Source: Streptomyces coeruleorubidus
Lineage (GTDB): Bacteria > Actinomycetota > Actinomycetes > Streptomycetales > Streptomycetaceae
DNA: 64,000 bases
Direction: 5' to 3'
NCBI RefSeq assembly: GCF_008705135.1
Contig: NZ_CP023694.1
Coordinates: forward strand, 5,995,001-6,059,000
The first letter of the stretch is position 1. The number at the start of each line of letters is the position of its first letter. The notes beneath the pieces were generated by a model. The model saw only the letters and a list, made by a program, of their open reading frames with translations. It was not told the DNA's origin and did no database searches. A program made the translations under genes and the position numbers. Below are positions 7,339 through 15,685 of this stretch, piece after piece.

Positions 7339-8040
7339 GTGAGCCGGATCTCGGTCCGGGGATTCGCAGTGGCTTCGGCCACCGCGGTCACCGCTGTCGG
7401 AAGCGTCGTCGGCGTTGCCTCGGGCAGCACCGCGCAGAACAACGACGCAGAAGCGACGGCAAGCGGCACCACGCTGCTCGCGGACATTCCCGCGGGCCAG
7501 CAGGCCCAGGTGCAGACGGCGTCGCTGACACAGCAGGCCGACGCACAGGCCATCGCCGCCGACGCGAGCGCGAAGAAGGACGCCGAGGAGGCCGCCCGCA
7601 AGGCTGCCGCCGAGACGGCCATCGCCAAGAAGAAGGAAGCCGCCGAGAAGGCCGCCGCGGCCGAGAAGGCCGCCAAGGAGCGTGCGGAGGCCAAGGAGGC
7701 CGCCAGCCGCTCCAAGGACATCTCCGACTTCCCCGTCGCGACCTCCTACTCCATCGCGCAGATCCAGGCGATGGCGCGGCAGATGGTGCCGGCGGGTCAG
7801 TTCCAGTGCTTCAGCAACATCGTGGACCACGAGTCCGACTGGAACTACAAGGCGGTCAACCCTTCCTCCGGGGCCTACGGCATGTTCCAGGCGCTGCCCG
7901 GTACCAAGATGTCCTCCGCCGGTGCCGACTGGCGGACCAACCCGGCCACCCAGATCAAGTGGGGCCTGAACTACATGAACGAACGCTACGGCAGCCCGTG
8001 TGATGCCTGGTCGTTCTGGCAGGCCAACAACTGGTACTGA
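7339..8040 (+). CDS. Secreted lytic transglycosylase (SLT-like domain)
   Basis: The chosen GTG at 7339 has a good GGAAGGA site at 7326-7332 and gives 233 residues; in-frame starts as far up as 7045 would code through the structured leader. Residues 1-32 form a signal peptide (RISVRGF, hydrophobic run, ASGSTA). Residues 70-122 are an Ala/Lys/Glu-rich region predicted to be coiled coil. The C-terminal domain (about 140-233) is lysozyme-like: DHESDWNYKAVN carries the likely catalytic Glu165, followed by SGAYGMFQALPGTKM and IKWGLNYMNERYG. Cys157 and Cys221 may form a disulfide. The enzyme should cleave glycan strands outside the cell, during growth or spore germination. It is monocistronic, with its own terminator. 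Confidence 0.88.
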   Translation: MSRISVRGFAVASATAVTAVGSVVGVASGSTAQNNDAEATASGTTLLADIPAGQQAQVQTASLTQQADAQAIAADASAKKDAEEAARKAAAETAIAKKKEAAEKAAAAEKAAKERAEAKEAASRSKDISDFPVATSYSIAQIQAMARQMVPAGQFQCFSNIVDHESDWNYKAVNPSSGAYGMFQALPGTKMSSAGADWRTNPATQIKWGLNYMNERYGSPCDAWSFWQANNWY

Positions 8041-8075
8041 GCCCGCGGCCCTGAGCCGCAGCCATCCTCAGCGCA

Positions 8076-8104
8076 AGCCCCTCACCGTCGTACGGTGAGG
8101 GGCT
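8076..8104 (+). terminator. Perfect 13-bp hairpin terminator
   Basis: A perfect 13-bp stem (8076-8088 with 8092-8104) with a 3-base loop lies 36 bases after the transglycosylase stop. It has no T tract, as is common in Streptomyces. Confidence 0.75.
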
Positions 8105-8175
8105 CGCGCCATGTACGGTCTTGACGACGACTCCAGGGGGGAGTGGTGCGGAGAGACGGGGGAAAAGGACGGATC

Positions 8176-9492
8176 ATGTCGCGAGTACCAGGGTGGCTCG
8201 GCCGGCTCGGTGCCGGACTGACCGAGATGAGCGAGCGGTGGAACGAACGCCGCGCCGAGGCCGAACGGGAGCGGGACGAACCCGATTCCCGGACACCGTC
8301 CGACGAACACGTGCCGCCGCCCCCGGAGTACGCTCCCGACGTACCCGCCCGGCCCGATCCCGCGCTGGCCGTGCCGTGGGGGGTGCGGGTCGCGGCGGAG
8401 GCCGGCTGGCGGCTGCTCGTCCTCGCCGGCACGCTGTGGGTGCTGACGCGGATCATCAGCGCCGTCCAGCTCGTGGTGCTGGCGTTCGTGAGCGCACTGC
8501 TCATCACCGCGATCCTCCAGCCGACCGTGGCGCGGCTGCGGCGGCTGGGGGTGCCGCGCGGGCCGGCCACGGCGCTGACGGCGATCCTCGGCTTCGTCGT
8601 CATGGGGCTCATCGGCTGGTTCGTGACCTGGCAGGTCATGGAGAACATCGACGACCTCTCGGGCCAGATCCAGGACGGCATCGACGAGTTGCGGAACTGG
8701 CTGCTGAACAGCCCGTTCCACGTCACGGACAAGCAGATCAACGAAATCGCCAAGAACCTGCGGGAGGCGGTCGGCGCGAACACCGACCAGATCACCTCGG
8801 CGGGGCTGGAGGGCGTGACGGTCGTCGTGGAGGCGCTGACGGGGATTCTGCTGGCCGTCTTCTCGACGCTGTTCCTGCTCTACGACGGCAAGCGGATCTG
8901 GGAGTGGACGCTGAAGCTGGTGCCGGCGGCGGCGCGGCCGGGGGTGGCCGGGGCCGGGCCGGCGGCGTGGCGGACGCTGACGGCGTATGTGCGGGGCACG
9001 GTGATCGTCGCGCTGATCGACGCGATCTTCATCGGGCTGGGCATCTACTTCCTCGATGTGCCGATGGCCGTGCCGCTGGCGGTGTTCATCTTCCTGTTCG
9101 CGTTCATCCCGCTGGTGGGCGCGGTGATGTCCGGGGCGCTGGCGGTCGTCGTCGCGCTGGTCACCCAAGGGGTGTTCACCGCTGTCATGACACTGGTCGT
9201 GGTGCTGGCGGTGCAGCAGATCGAGGGCCACATCCTGCAACCGTTCATTCTCGGACGGGCGGTGCGGGTGCATCCGCTGGCGGTGGTGCTGTCCGTGGCG
9301 TGCGGGGGCGTGGTGGCCGGGATCGGGGGTGCGGTGGTGGCCGTGCCGTTGGTGGCCGTGACGAACACGGTGGTGGGGTATCTGCGGGCGTATTCGCGGC
9401 AGTCGGCGCTGCGGCACTCGGTACGGCCCCGCGGGGCGACAGCGATGGGGCCGGCGGAGCAGCCCGGCCCTTCCGAGGCGCCGTCGGAGTAG
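8176..9492 (+). CDS. AI-2E family (PerM-like) membrane transporter
   Basis: This 438-residue integral membrane protein belongs to the AI-2E transporter family. After a charged cytoplasmic N-terminus (about 80 residues, rich in Glu, Arg and Pro) it has paired helices at the start (LLVLAGTLWVLTRII and VVLAFVSALLITAIL), a soluble middle region, and several helices in the C-terminal half. The family hallmark is visible late in the protein: PLVGAVMSG followed by QIEGHILQPFILGRAVRVHPL. The substrate is unknown; AI-2 export is established for only a few members. The ATG at 8176 with AAGGA upstream was preferred to a GTG 33 bases earlier. It converges with ahpD across a strong bidirectional terminator. 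Confidence 0.88.
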   Translation: MSRVPGWLGRLGAGLTEMSERWNERRAEAERERDEPDSRTPSDEHVPPPPEYAPDVPARPDPALAVPWGVRVAAEAGWRLLVLAGTLWVLTRIISAVQLVVLAFVSALLITAILQPTVARLRRLGVPRGPATALTAILGFVVMGLIGWFVTWQVMENIDDLSGQIQDGIDELRNWLLNSPFHVTDKQINEIAKNLREAVGANTDQITSAGLEGVTVVVEALTGILLAVFSTLFLLYDGKRIWEWTLKLVPAAARPGVAGAGPAAWRTLTAYVRGTVIVALIDAIFIGLGIYFLDVPMAVPLAVFIFLFAFIPLVGAVMSGALAVVVALVTQGVFTAVMTLVVVLAVQQIEGHILQPFILGRAVRVHPLAVVLSVACGGVVAGIGGAVVAVPLVAVTNTVVGYLRAYSRQSALRHSVRPRGATAMGPAEQPGPSEAPSE

Positions 9493-9521
9493 CCCGGCCC
9501 GGGGAGAACCCGAAACGCCGA

Positions 9522-9558
9522 CAGGGCCCCGCCCACCGGTCAGGTGGGCGGGGCCCTG
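9522..9558. terminator. Bidirectional terminator between converging genes
   Basis: A perfect 16-bp stem (9522-9537 with 9543-9558) with a 5-base loop lies between the stops of the AI-2E transporter and ahpD, so it can serve both strands. Confidence 0.85.
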
Positions 9559-9582
9559 CGACGTGCGGCAGGCGACCGAGGG

Positions 9583-10116
9583 TTACTCGGACAGCACCGC
9601 TTCGGCGTCCAGCGTCACGCCGACCGCCTGGATCACGGACGCGATCTTGAACGCCTCCTGGACGACCTCCCGGTCGATCCCGGCCTTGCGCAGCACCTGC
9701 TCGTGGGAGTCGAGGCACATGCCGCAGCCGTTGATGGCGGAGACCGCGAAGGACCACAGCTCGAAGTCGACCTTGTCGACGCCGGGGTTGCCGATGACGT
9801 TCATCCGCAGGCCCGCGCGCAGGTTGCCGTACTCGTGGTCCGACAGGAGGTGCCGCGTGCGGTAGAAGACGTTGTTCATCGCCATCACCGCGGCGGCGGA
9901 CTTGGCGGCCGTGTACGCCTCGGGCGACAGGTTCGCCTTCGCCTCCGGCTCCAGCTCGCGCAGCACGATCGGGGAGCGCGAGGCGATCGCGGTCGCGAGG
10001 ACCGTGCCCCACAGCTGCTGGGCCGGGAGGTCGGAGTTGCCGATGACCGAGCCCAGGTTGAGCTTCAGGTCCTTGGCGTAGTCCGGTACGCGGGACTTCA
10101 GGGAGTCGAGGGACAT
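9583..10116 (-). CDS. ahpD: Alkyl hydroperoxide reductase AhpD
   Basis: This 177-residue protein has the AhpD/CMD fold with the redox centre NGCGMCLDSHE: Cys131, Cys134 and His138. In actinobacteria AhpD reduces AhpC with electrons from lipoamide-linked partners, and has weak peroxidase activity itself. Its ATG lies three bases after the ahpC stop, so the two form one operon read leftward, divergent from oxyR. Length and motif match the mycobacterial protein. The gene ends at the strong bidirectional terminator at 9522-9558. Control by OxyR is expected from the arrangement and known from Streptomyces. Confidence 0.96.
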   Translation of the reverse strand: MSLDSLKSRVPDYAKDLKLNLGSVIGNSDLPAQQLWGTVLATAIASRSPIVLRELEPEAKANLSPEAYTAAKSAAAVMAMNNVFYRTRHLLSDHEYGNLRAGLRMNVIGNPGVDKVDFELWSFAVSAINGCGMCLDSHEQVLRKAGIDREVVQEAFKIASVIQAVGVTLDAEAVLSE

Positions 10117-10119
10117 GCC

Positions 10120-10674
10120 TCACTCACCAGCCAGCAGCTTGACGGGGTCGAGGGTCTCGTCGCCCTTGGACCAGTTGCAGGGGCACAGCTCGTCCGTCTG
10201 GAGCGCGTCCAGGACCCGCAGGACCTCCTTCGGGTTCCGGCCGACCGAACCCGCGGTCACCATCGAGAACTGGATCTCGTTGTTCTGGTCCACGATGAAC
10301 ACCGCGCGCTTGGCGAAGCCGTCCTCGTCCTCGATGCCGAGGTCGCGCATGAGCTCGTGCTTGGGGTCGGCCATCATCGGGAACGGCAGGTCACGCAGGT
10401 CCTCGTGGTCCTTGCGCCAGGCGTGGTGGACGAACTCGGAGTCGCCGGAGAAGCCGAGGACCTGGGCGTCACGGTCGGCGAACTCGTCGTTCAGCTTGCC
10501 GAAGGCGGCGATCTCGGTCGGGCACACGAAGGTGAAGTCCTTGGGCCACGCGAAGATGACCTTCCACTGACCCTCGTAGGTCTTGTGGTTGATCTGCTGG
10601 AACTCCTTGCCCTTCTCCAGCGAGACGCAGGCGGTCAGATCGAACTCGGGGAACTTGTCACCGACAGTGAGCAC
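10120..10674 (-). CDS. ahpC: Alkyl hydroperoxide reductase AhpC (peroxiredoxin)
   Basis: This typical 2-Cys peroxiredoxin has 184 residues from a GTG start (MLTVGDKFPEF) preceded by AAGGAG. The peroxidatic Cys51 lies in FTFVCPTEI and the resolving pair Cys164/Cys166 in DELCPCNW. It reduces hydrogen peroxide and organic hydroperoxides in the cytoplasm and is re-reduced by AhpD, encoded three bases downstream. The open frame continues far upstream, but those residues lie antisense to oxyR and are not part of the protein. A 10-bp hairpin stands in the leader just before the ribosome site. OxyR is divergently transcribed 133 bases away. Confidence 0.97.
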   Translation of the reverse strand: MLTVGDKFPEFDLTACVSLEKGKEFQQINHKTYEGQWKVIFAWPKDFTFVCPTEIAAFGKLNDEFADRDAQVLGFSGDSEFVHHAWRKDHEDLRDLPFPMMADPKHELMRDLGIEDEDGFAKRAVFIVDQNNEIQFSMVTAGSVGRNPKEVLRVLDALQTDELCPCNWSKGDETLDPVKLLAGE

Positions 10675-10693
10675 ACGCTCTCCTTGCAGCGAA

Positions 10694-10718
10694 GAAACAC
10701 CCGGATTGCGGGTGTTTC
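10694..10718 (-). promoter_or_regulatory. Leader hairpin or operator upstream of ahpC
   Basis: A perfect 10-bp inverted repeat (10694-10703 with 10709-10718, 5-base spacer) lies 20-44 bases before the ahpC start. As RNA it forms a hairpin just upstream of the AAGGAG ribosome site; as DNA it could bind a protein. It does not look like a terminator because no T run follows on the minus strand. Confidence 0.5.
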
Positions 10719-10807
10719 CCATGGGTTGGACGTTAATGATGTTGGCACAGGGTCGATTGATTACGGAAATAGCTACACTCGGTCGTGTTGATCGGAGGTA
10801 GTTATCA
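10719..10807. promoter_or_regulatory. ahpC-oxyR divergent promoter region
   Basis: This relatively AT-rich stretch between the divergent genes contains GTTAATGATGTTGG and TTGATTACGGAAATAGCTAC. The second has the ATAG/CTA flavour of OxyR sites, but I cannot fit the full consensus. Both promoters must lie here. Confidence 0.5.
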
Positions 10808-11758
10808 GTGACTGTGGGTAATAAGCGCAGGCAGCCCAGCCTCGCCCAGCTTCGGGCCTTCGCGGCCGTCGCCGAGCACCTGCACTTCCGGGACGCCGCC
10901 GGGGCGATCGGCATGAGCCAGCCCGCCCTCTCGGGTGCCGTCTCGGCGCTGGAGGAGACACTCGGAGTGACGCTCCTCGAGCGTACGACGCGCAAGGTGC
11001 TGCTCTCGCCCGAGGGTGAGCGGATCGCCGTACGGGCCAAGGCGGTGCTGGCCGAGGTGGGCGCGCTCATGGAGGAGGCCGAGGCGGTCCGGGCGCCGTT
11101 CACGGGGGTGCTGCGGCTGGGGGTCATCCCGACCGTGGCGCCGTACCTGCTGCCCACCGTCCTGCGGCTGGTCCACGAACGGTATCCGCACCTCGACCTC
11201 CAGGTGCACGAGGAGCAGACCGCCTCTCTCGTCGAGGGCCTCGCCAACGGCCGGCTGGATTTGCTGCTGCTCGCCGTGCCGCTGGGTGTGCCGGGTGTGG
11301 CCGAACTGCCGCTGTTCGACGAGGACTTCGTGCTCGTCACGCCGCTCGACCACTGGCTCGGCGGACGCGAGGGCATACCGCGCGAGGCGCTGCGCGAACT
11401 GAACCTGCTGCTGCTCGACGAGGGGCACTGCCTGCGCGACCAGGCCCTCGACATCTGCCGGGAGGCCGGCCGCGAGGACGCGCCGGTCACCACGACCGCC
11501 GCCGGGCTGTCCACCCTGGTGCAGCTCGTCGCGGGCGGGCTCGGCGTCACGCTGCTGCCGCGCACCGCCCTCAAGGTCGAGATCTCCCGCAGCAGCCAGC
11601 TCCTCACCGGGTACTTCACCGACCCGGCCCCCACCCGCAGGGTCGCTCTCGCGATGCGGGCAGGGGCCGCGCGCGGCGCCGAGTACGAGGAACTGGCCGC
11701 CGCCCTGCGAGAGGCGCTGCGGCCGCTGCCCGTAAGGGTCCTGGACCGGGACGCCTGA
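10808..11758 (+). CDS. oxyR: LysR-family peroxide sensor OxyR
   Basis: This 316-residue LysR regulator has an N-terminal helix-turn-helix (FRDAAGAIGMSQPALSGAVS, residues 27-46) and a substrate-like sensor domain. The redox pair is present: Cys208 in DEGHCLRDQ and Cys217 in LDICREA, matching the cysteines that form the peroxide-induced disulfide in E. coli OxyR. The GTG start has CGGAGG about nine bases upstream. The gene is divergent from ahpC-ahpD, the standard streptomycete arrangement, in which OxyR activates both itself and ahpCD under peroxide stress. It converges with the ABC permease gene, 28 bases between stops. Confidence 0.95.
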   Translation: MTVGNKRRQPSLAQLRAFAAVAEHLHFRDAAGAIGMSQPALSGAVSALEETLGVTLLERTTRKVLLSPEGERIAVRAKAVLAEVGALMEEAEAVRAPFTGVLRLGVIPTVAPYLLPTVLRLVHERYPHLDLQVHEEQTASLVEGLANGRLDLLLLAVPLGVPGVAELPLFDEDFVLVTPLDHWLGGREGIPREALRELNLLLLDEGHCLRDQALDICREAGREDAPVTTTAAGLSTLVQLVAGGLGVTLLPRTALKVEISRSSQLLTGYFTDPAPTRRVALAMRAGAARGAEYEELAAALREALRPLPVRVLDRDA

Positions 11759-11786
11759 CGGGCCGACGCAGAAGAGCTTGAGGCTC

Positions 11787-14120
11787 CTACTCGGTCCGCA
11801 GACCGTCCGGCCGCATCATCCTCAGCAGCGGCGGCAGGCTCAGCAGCGTCACCACCAGGACGATGCCCGCGCCGATACCGGTCATCGACAGCACGCCCGG
11901 CCAGTCCACCCGGACGGACAGGTTCACCATCCGCAGCAGGACCGCGCCCAGGGCCATGCCCACCGTCGCGGCGAGCAGCAGGCCCAGTCCGATCGGGATC
12001 GCCGTCTGCCACAGCACCGACAGGCTGAGGGTGCGGCGCCGGGTGCCGAAGGCGACCAGGGACGACAGCAGCTTGCGGCGCTCGCGCAACTGCTCCAGCT
12101 GCGAGACCAGCAGGCTCGCGCCGATCAGGGCCAGCACGCACGCGGCGCCGACGAACAGGCCGGTGCGGATGGTGGCGTAGCGGCTGTTGCTCTCGACGGA
12201 GTTCCACACCATGGGGTCGACCATGGGGTCGATGCGCGCCGCCGCGTTGCGCACGTACTCGTACGCGTCCGGCTCCGCGGGGGCGAGGCTCAGGTAGAGC
12301 TCTCCCTCGGCGAACGACGCGAGCTTCGGGAGCGGCCCGCCCGGCGTGAGCAGGATGCCGCCGCGCTCGGTCCCGGTCGGGTCCTCGCGGGGCTGGGCCT
12401 GCCGGATGTCCCGCGGCACGCTCCAGGAGAACTGCTCTCCGGGCCGGCCCTCGTTCGCGCTGTCGAACCACAGCTTCTTACCCGGCTTGGCCAGCCTGGC
12501 CGTGTCGGTGTCGTACTGCGCCCCGTGCACGGCGAAGACGTCGCCGTCGCGGCAGGAAGGCAGCGTGGCCACCTCGCGGAGCGCGGCGCAGTCGCCGATG
12601 GTGACCTGGACGAGGGAGTCGGCGTCGGTGCGCTTGTCGGCGAGGTAGGTCTCGGCCAGGGCGGTGACCTTGCGGACGCCCTGGGTGTCGCGGAACTTCT
12701 CGGCGGTGGAGGCGAGTTCGACGCCGTCCGGCACGTGCACCTGCATCTGGGCCCGCGAGACGTCGTACCGCGACGCGGCGGTGTAGGTGCCCTCCACCCC
12801 GGCGAACAGCATCTGGAGCGCGATCGCCCCGGCCACCGCCACCGCGATGCCGTTGACCATGCGAGCCGCCGCGCCACTGCTCAACTGGAGTCGGCGCACG
12901 GCCAGTTGCCAGGCGATCCCGCCGGAGCCGAGCCGGGCGACGACCCTCTCCACGATCCAGGGCAGCAGGGCGGTGACGCCGACGAGCAGGAGCATGACGC
13001 CGCCGACGACGAGGTACTGATTGAACTCTCCGCCGTCGTCGCCCTGCCCGATCATCGGAAAGAGCATCGCGAGCCCGCCCAGCGGCAGCAGCAGCCGCCA
13101 CCACAGCCGGCGCCGCGCGGGCCTGGCCGTACGCACCACGCCGAGCGGCTCGATGACCACCCCGCGCAGGGCGAGGAGGGTCACCAGCACCGCGGCCGTC
13201 GGGACCGCCAGCGCGACCAGGGCGGCCAGCAGCGGAGAGGGGTCCAGATAGCTCGGGAACACACTGACGTGGTACACCTCGAAGGTGGCCGCCAGTTGGC
13301 GCCCGAGCAGGAAGAACCCGGTGCCGAGGACGAGCCCCAGCAGGGATCCGGCGAGGGCCTCGCCGGCGGCGATCCGCCGGGTCATCCGGCTGTCGGAGCC
13401 GACCAGCCGCAGTGCCGCCAGCCTGCGGTCGCGCCGCTCGCCGCCGAACCGCACGGCCGCTGCGATGAACACGGCGACCGGCATCAGCAGCACCACGAAG
13501 ACGACCAGGACCAGCAGGAGCAGGACCGGGTCCCACGGGTCGGACGGCACCAGTTCCGGATTGCCGAAGCTGTCGATCCGGGCTCCGCTGACGTGCTCGA
13601 GGCGGTCCGCCAGTCCCTTGCCGCCCGCGAAGTAGGCGAGTTCCTGGGAGCCGACGAGACCCTGCTCGCCGATCGTGCCCGTGATCCGGTAGGGCAGCCG
13701 CTCCCGCAGCAGTTTCCCGCTGCCGGAGGCGAGCAGCTCCTTCAGCGCCGGGGAGACGACCATCTCGCCCTTGGCCGGGAACTCCGAGAGCCCCGGCGGC
13801 AGCGGAGCCCGCGGGCCCTCCGGCTCCAGCATGCGCCCCCGCACGTCCCGGTCGCGGAACGTGGTGTCCGTGTCCAGCACGATCAGGGTGTTGTCGGCCT
13901 TCGGTACCACCTTCTGGCTGAAGGTGTGGTCGCTGCGCGCCTCCTCACGCCGGTCCCGTTCCGCCAGCGCGTTCGGGATGGCGGTGGTGAGCAGCAGCAG
14001 CGCCACTCCGAGCCCGACGCCGACGGCCGTCAGCAGCGCCCGGATCCACCCCTCGCGTCCGCCCCCGAAAGCGAACCGGATCCCCATACCGAGATCCCGC
14101 GCCCACTGCGAGGCGCTCAT
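11787..14120 (-). CDS. FtsX/MacB-type ABC transporter permease
   Basis: This 777-residue permease has the FtsX-like double layout: an N-terminal helix (ALLTAVGVGLGVALLLLTT), a large extracytoplasmic region, three helices around residues 210-345, a second soluble domain and a last set of three helices ending PPLLRMMRPDGLRTE. Such permeases work with a LolD/MacB-type ATPase to move lipoproteins or peptides or to drive conformational change rather than classic import. The ATG (MSASQWARD) overlaps the ATPase stop as ATGA, so the two are coupled. The frame is open further upstream but that part is antisense or shadow sequence. A PadR regulator leads the operon, suggesting an inducible efflux or stress-sensing system. 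Confidence 0.88.
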   Translation of the reverse strand: MSASQWARDLGMGIRFAFGGGREGWIRALLTAVGVGLGVALLLLTTAIPNALAERDRREEARSDHTFSQKVVPKADNTLIVLDTDTTFRDRDVRGRMLEPEGPRAPLPPGLSEFPAKGEMVVSPALKELLASGSGKLLRERLPYRITGTIGEQGLVGSQELAYFAGGKGLADRLEHVSGARIDSFGNPELVPSDPWDPVLLLLVLVVFVVLLMPVAVFIAAAVRFGGERRDRRLAALRLVGSDSRMTRRIAAGEALAGSLLGLVLGTGFFLLGRQLAATFEVYHVSVFPSYLDPSPLLAALVALAVPTAAVLVTLLALRGVVIEPLGVVRTARPARRRLWWRLLLPLGGLAMLFPMIGQGDDGGEFNQYLVVGGVMLLLVGVTALLPWIVERVVARLGSGGIAWQLAVRRLQLSSGAAARMVNGIAVAVAGAIALQMLFAGVEGTYTAASRYDVSRAQMQVHVPDGVELASTAEKFRDTQGVRKVTALAETYLADKRTDADSLVQVTIGDCAALREVATLPSCRDGDVFAVHGAQYDTDTARLAKPGKKLWFDSANEGRPGEQFSWSVPRDIRQAQPREDPTGTERGGILLTPGGPLPKLASFAEGELYLSLAPAEPDAYEYVRNAAARIDPMVDPMVWNSVESNSRYATIRTGLFVGAACVLALIGASLLVSQLEQLRERRKLLSSLVAFGTRRRTLSLSVLWQTAIPIGLGLLLAATVGMALGAVLLRMVNLSVRVDWPGVLSMTGIGAGIVLVVTLLSLPPLLRMMRPDGLRTE

Positions 14121-14806
14121 ACGGCGCGCTCCATGTCCCGGGACTTGCCGTCGCGTACGACGATCTCGCGGTCGGAGTAGGCGGCCACCCGGGCCTCGTG
14201 CGTGACGAGCACCACCGCCGCGTTGGCGGACCGGGCGGCGTCCGTGAGCAGGTCCATCACGCGCTCGCCGTTGAAGGAGTCGAGCGCGCCGGTCGGCTCG
14301 TCGGCGAACACCACACGCGGGTTCGTCACCAGCGCGCGGGCGACGGCGACCCGCTGGCCCTGGCCGCCGGACACCTCGCCGGGCCGCTTCTTGCGCAGCT
14401 CGTCGACCTCCAGCCGCTCCATCCACGCCAGCGCGGTCCGCTCGGCCTCCTTGCGGGACGACCCGTTCAGGCGCAGCGGGAGCGCCACGTTCTCCACGCA
14501 GGTGAGTTCGGGCACGAGCTGGCCGAACTGGAACACGAAGCCGAACTCGGAGCGCCTGAGCGCACTGCGCTCGGCGTCGCTCAACGACGTCACCTCACGC
14601 CCGTTGTACGTGATCGAGCCCGAGTCGGGCGGCACGATCCCGGCGAGGCAGTGCAGCAGCGTCGACTTGCCCGACCCGGACGGACCCATCACGGCGACGA
14701 CCTCGCCCGGGTGGATGGAGAACTCGGCACCGTCGAGCGCGGTGGTCGGCCCGTACGCCTTGCGCAGGTCCTGGGCGGTGAGCAGCGAACCAGCGGGAAT
14801 CGTCAC
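14117..14806 (-). CDS. ABC transporter ATP-binding protein (LolD/MacB family)
   Basis: This 229-residue ATPase has all motifs: Walker A GPSGSGKST (about 40-48), Q-loop region FGFVFQFGQL, signature EVSGGQGQR, Walker B RVVFADEPTGALD and the switch His in LVTHE. The LVPELTCVENVALPL segment is typical of the LolD/MacB subfamily, which pairs with FtsX-like permeases. It begins with GTG overlapping the PadR stop (GTGA) and ends in an ATGA overlap with the permease, giving a tightly coupled three-gene operon: regulator, ATPase, permease. Substrate unknown. Confidence 0.93.
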   Translation of the reverse strand: MTIPAGSLLTAQDLRKAYGPTTALDGAEFSIHPGEVVAVMGPSGSGKSTLLHCLAGIVPPDSGSITYNGREVTSLSDAERSALRRSEFGFVFQFGQLVPELTCVENVALPLRLNGSSRKEAERTALAWMERLEVDELRKKRPGEVSGGQGQRVAVARALVTNPRVVFADEPTGALDSFNGERVMDLLTDAARSANAAVVLVTHEARVAAYSDREIVVRDGKSRDMERAV

Positions 14807-15327
14807 CGGGTCACCGCCTCACGGAGCTTGTCCAGACGCGCGGCGGTCAGTTCCAGCCAGCGCAGGTCCGCCTCCAGGTGGAACAGGGCGTGGTCGCAGA
14901 TCAGCTGGTCGGCCAGGTCGCCCTTGCGCTTGCGGTCGGTGAGGATCCGCATGCTGCGCAGGTGTTCCGAGCGCTGCGTGTCGAGGATGTCGGCGGCGTC
15001 GCGGTGGGTGAGCAGCGCGAGGACGACCTTGGTGTAGAGGGTCGACTGGAGGTACGGCTCCGGCTTCTCCGGCGTCGCCAGCCAGCGCGCGACATCGGTG
15101 ATGCCGGCCTCGGTGATCGCGTACCGCTTGCGCTCGGGCCCGCCGCCGGCCTCGATGCCGTCGACCTGGACGAGCCCGTTCTTCAGCAGCCGGGACATCG
15201 TCGAGTAGACCTGGCCGTAGTGCAGGGGCCGGTCGTGACCGAACTTCTCGTCGAAGGCCCGCTTCAGGTCGTAACCGTGGCGCGGGCCGGACTCCAGGAG
15301 TCCCAGGAGAGTGTGACCGATGGACAT
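14803..15327 (-). CDS. PadR-family transcriptional regulator
   Basis: This 174-residue protein has a PadR winged helix at the N-terminus (HTLLGLLESGPRHGYDLKRAF, then GQVYSTMSRLLKNGLV) and an alpha-helical C-terminal dimerisation part. It is the first gene of the operon with an FtsX-type ABC transporter, so it most likely represses the operon and itself until a ligand, often a toxic compound, is bound. Three TGTAYAC-type repeats lie just upstream of its ATG. Longer in-frame starts to 15471 would run through these operator-like repeats and were rejected. Confidence 0.92.
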   Translation of the reverse strand: MSIGHTLLGLLESGPRHGYDLKRAFDEKFGHDRPLHYGQVYSTMSRLLKNGLVQVDGIEAGGGPERKRYAITEAGITDVARWLATPEKPEPYLQSTLYTKVVLALLTHRDAADILDTQRSEHLRSMRILTDRKRKGDLADQLICDHALFHLEADLRWLELTAARLDKLREAVTR

Positions 15328-15337
15328 GACCAGGACT

Positions 15338-15369
15338 GTACACGGGGTGTATACGCGGCATGTATACGC
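15338..15369 (-). promoter_or_regulatory. Likely PadR operator: repeated TGTAYAC boxes
   Basis: Three related boxes begin at 15338 (TGTACACGG), 15348 (TGTATACGC) and 15361 (TGTATACGC), 11-42 bases upstream of the padR-like start. The last two are identical 9-mers spaced 13 bases apart, and each contains a GTATAC palindrome. PadR proteins often bind ATGT/ACAT-type dyads, so autoregulation is the simple reading. Confidence 0.6.
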
Positions 15370-15439
15370 CGAGTGTGCAGTCCATGGCGTGCCGTACGGG
15401 CGCGCAGGTCGGGGGCTGTTGTCACGGTTCCGCAACAGG

Positions 15440-15685
15440 CTATTGCCCGGAGCCGCCGGGGGGTCGTCCACGCCGGGGCAGGGGCCCGGTCTCCCGCGGC
15501 AACCGCCCCGCTTCGGCCAGCGCCTTCCGCAACAGGAACTCGATCTGCGCGTTGGCCGACCGCAGTTCGTCCCCGGCCCACCGCGCCAGCGCCTCGTACA
15601 CCGCCGGGTCCAGCCGCAGCAGCACCTGCTTGCGCTGCTGCTGCGGCCGGCGCCGGGAACCCGGACCCTCGGACGGCTCCGTCAC
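15440..15685 (-). CDS. Small ribbon-helix-helix protein
   Basis: This 81-residue protein starts at a GTG overlapping the stop of the SPFH gene (GTGA), so it is the second gene of that operon. The core KQVLLRLDPAVYEALARWA followed by ELRSANAQIEFLLRKAL has the strand-helix-helix pattern of Arc/MetJ-type DNA-binding domains, with a basic Arg/Gln-rich lead and a Pro/Arg-rich tail. In the usual Arc-type fold the strand pairs in the dimer and enters the DNA major groove. It is a plausible repressor of its own operon, whose promoter carries a perfect 14-bp palindrome. No function has been proven for it from sequence. Confidence 0.75.
   Translation of the reverse strand: MTEPSEGPGSRRRPQQQRKQVLLRLDPAVYEALARWAGDELRSANAQIEFLLRKALAEAGRLPRETGPLPRRGRPPGGSGQ

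Noticed and set aside
10120..12471. A 783-codon open frame that fuses AhpC to a long upstream protein
   Set aside because: Everything upstream of the GTG at 10674 is antisense to oxyR and has no recognisable domain; the ribosome site and the peroxiredoxin N-terminus fix the start at 10674.
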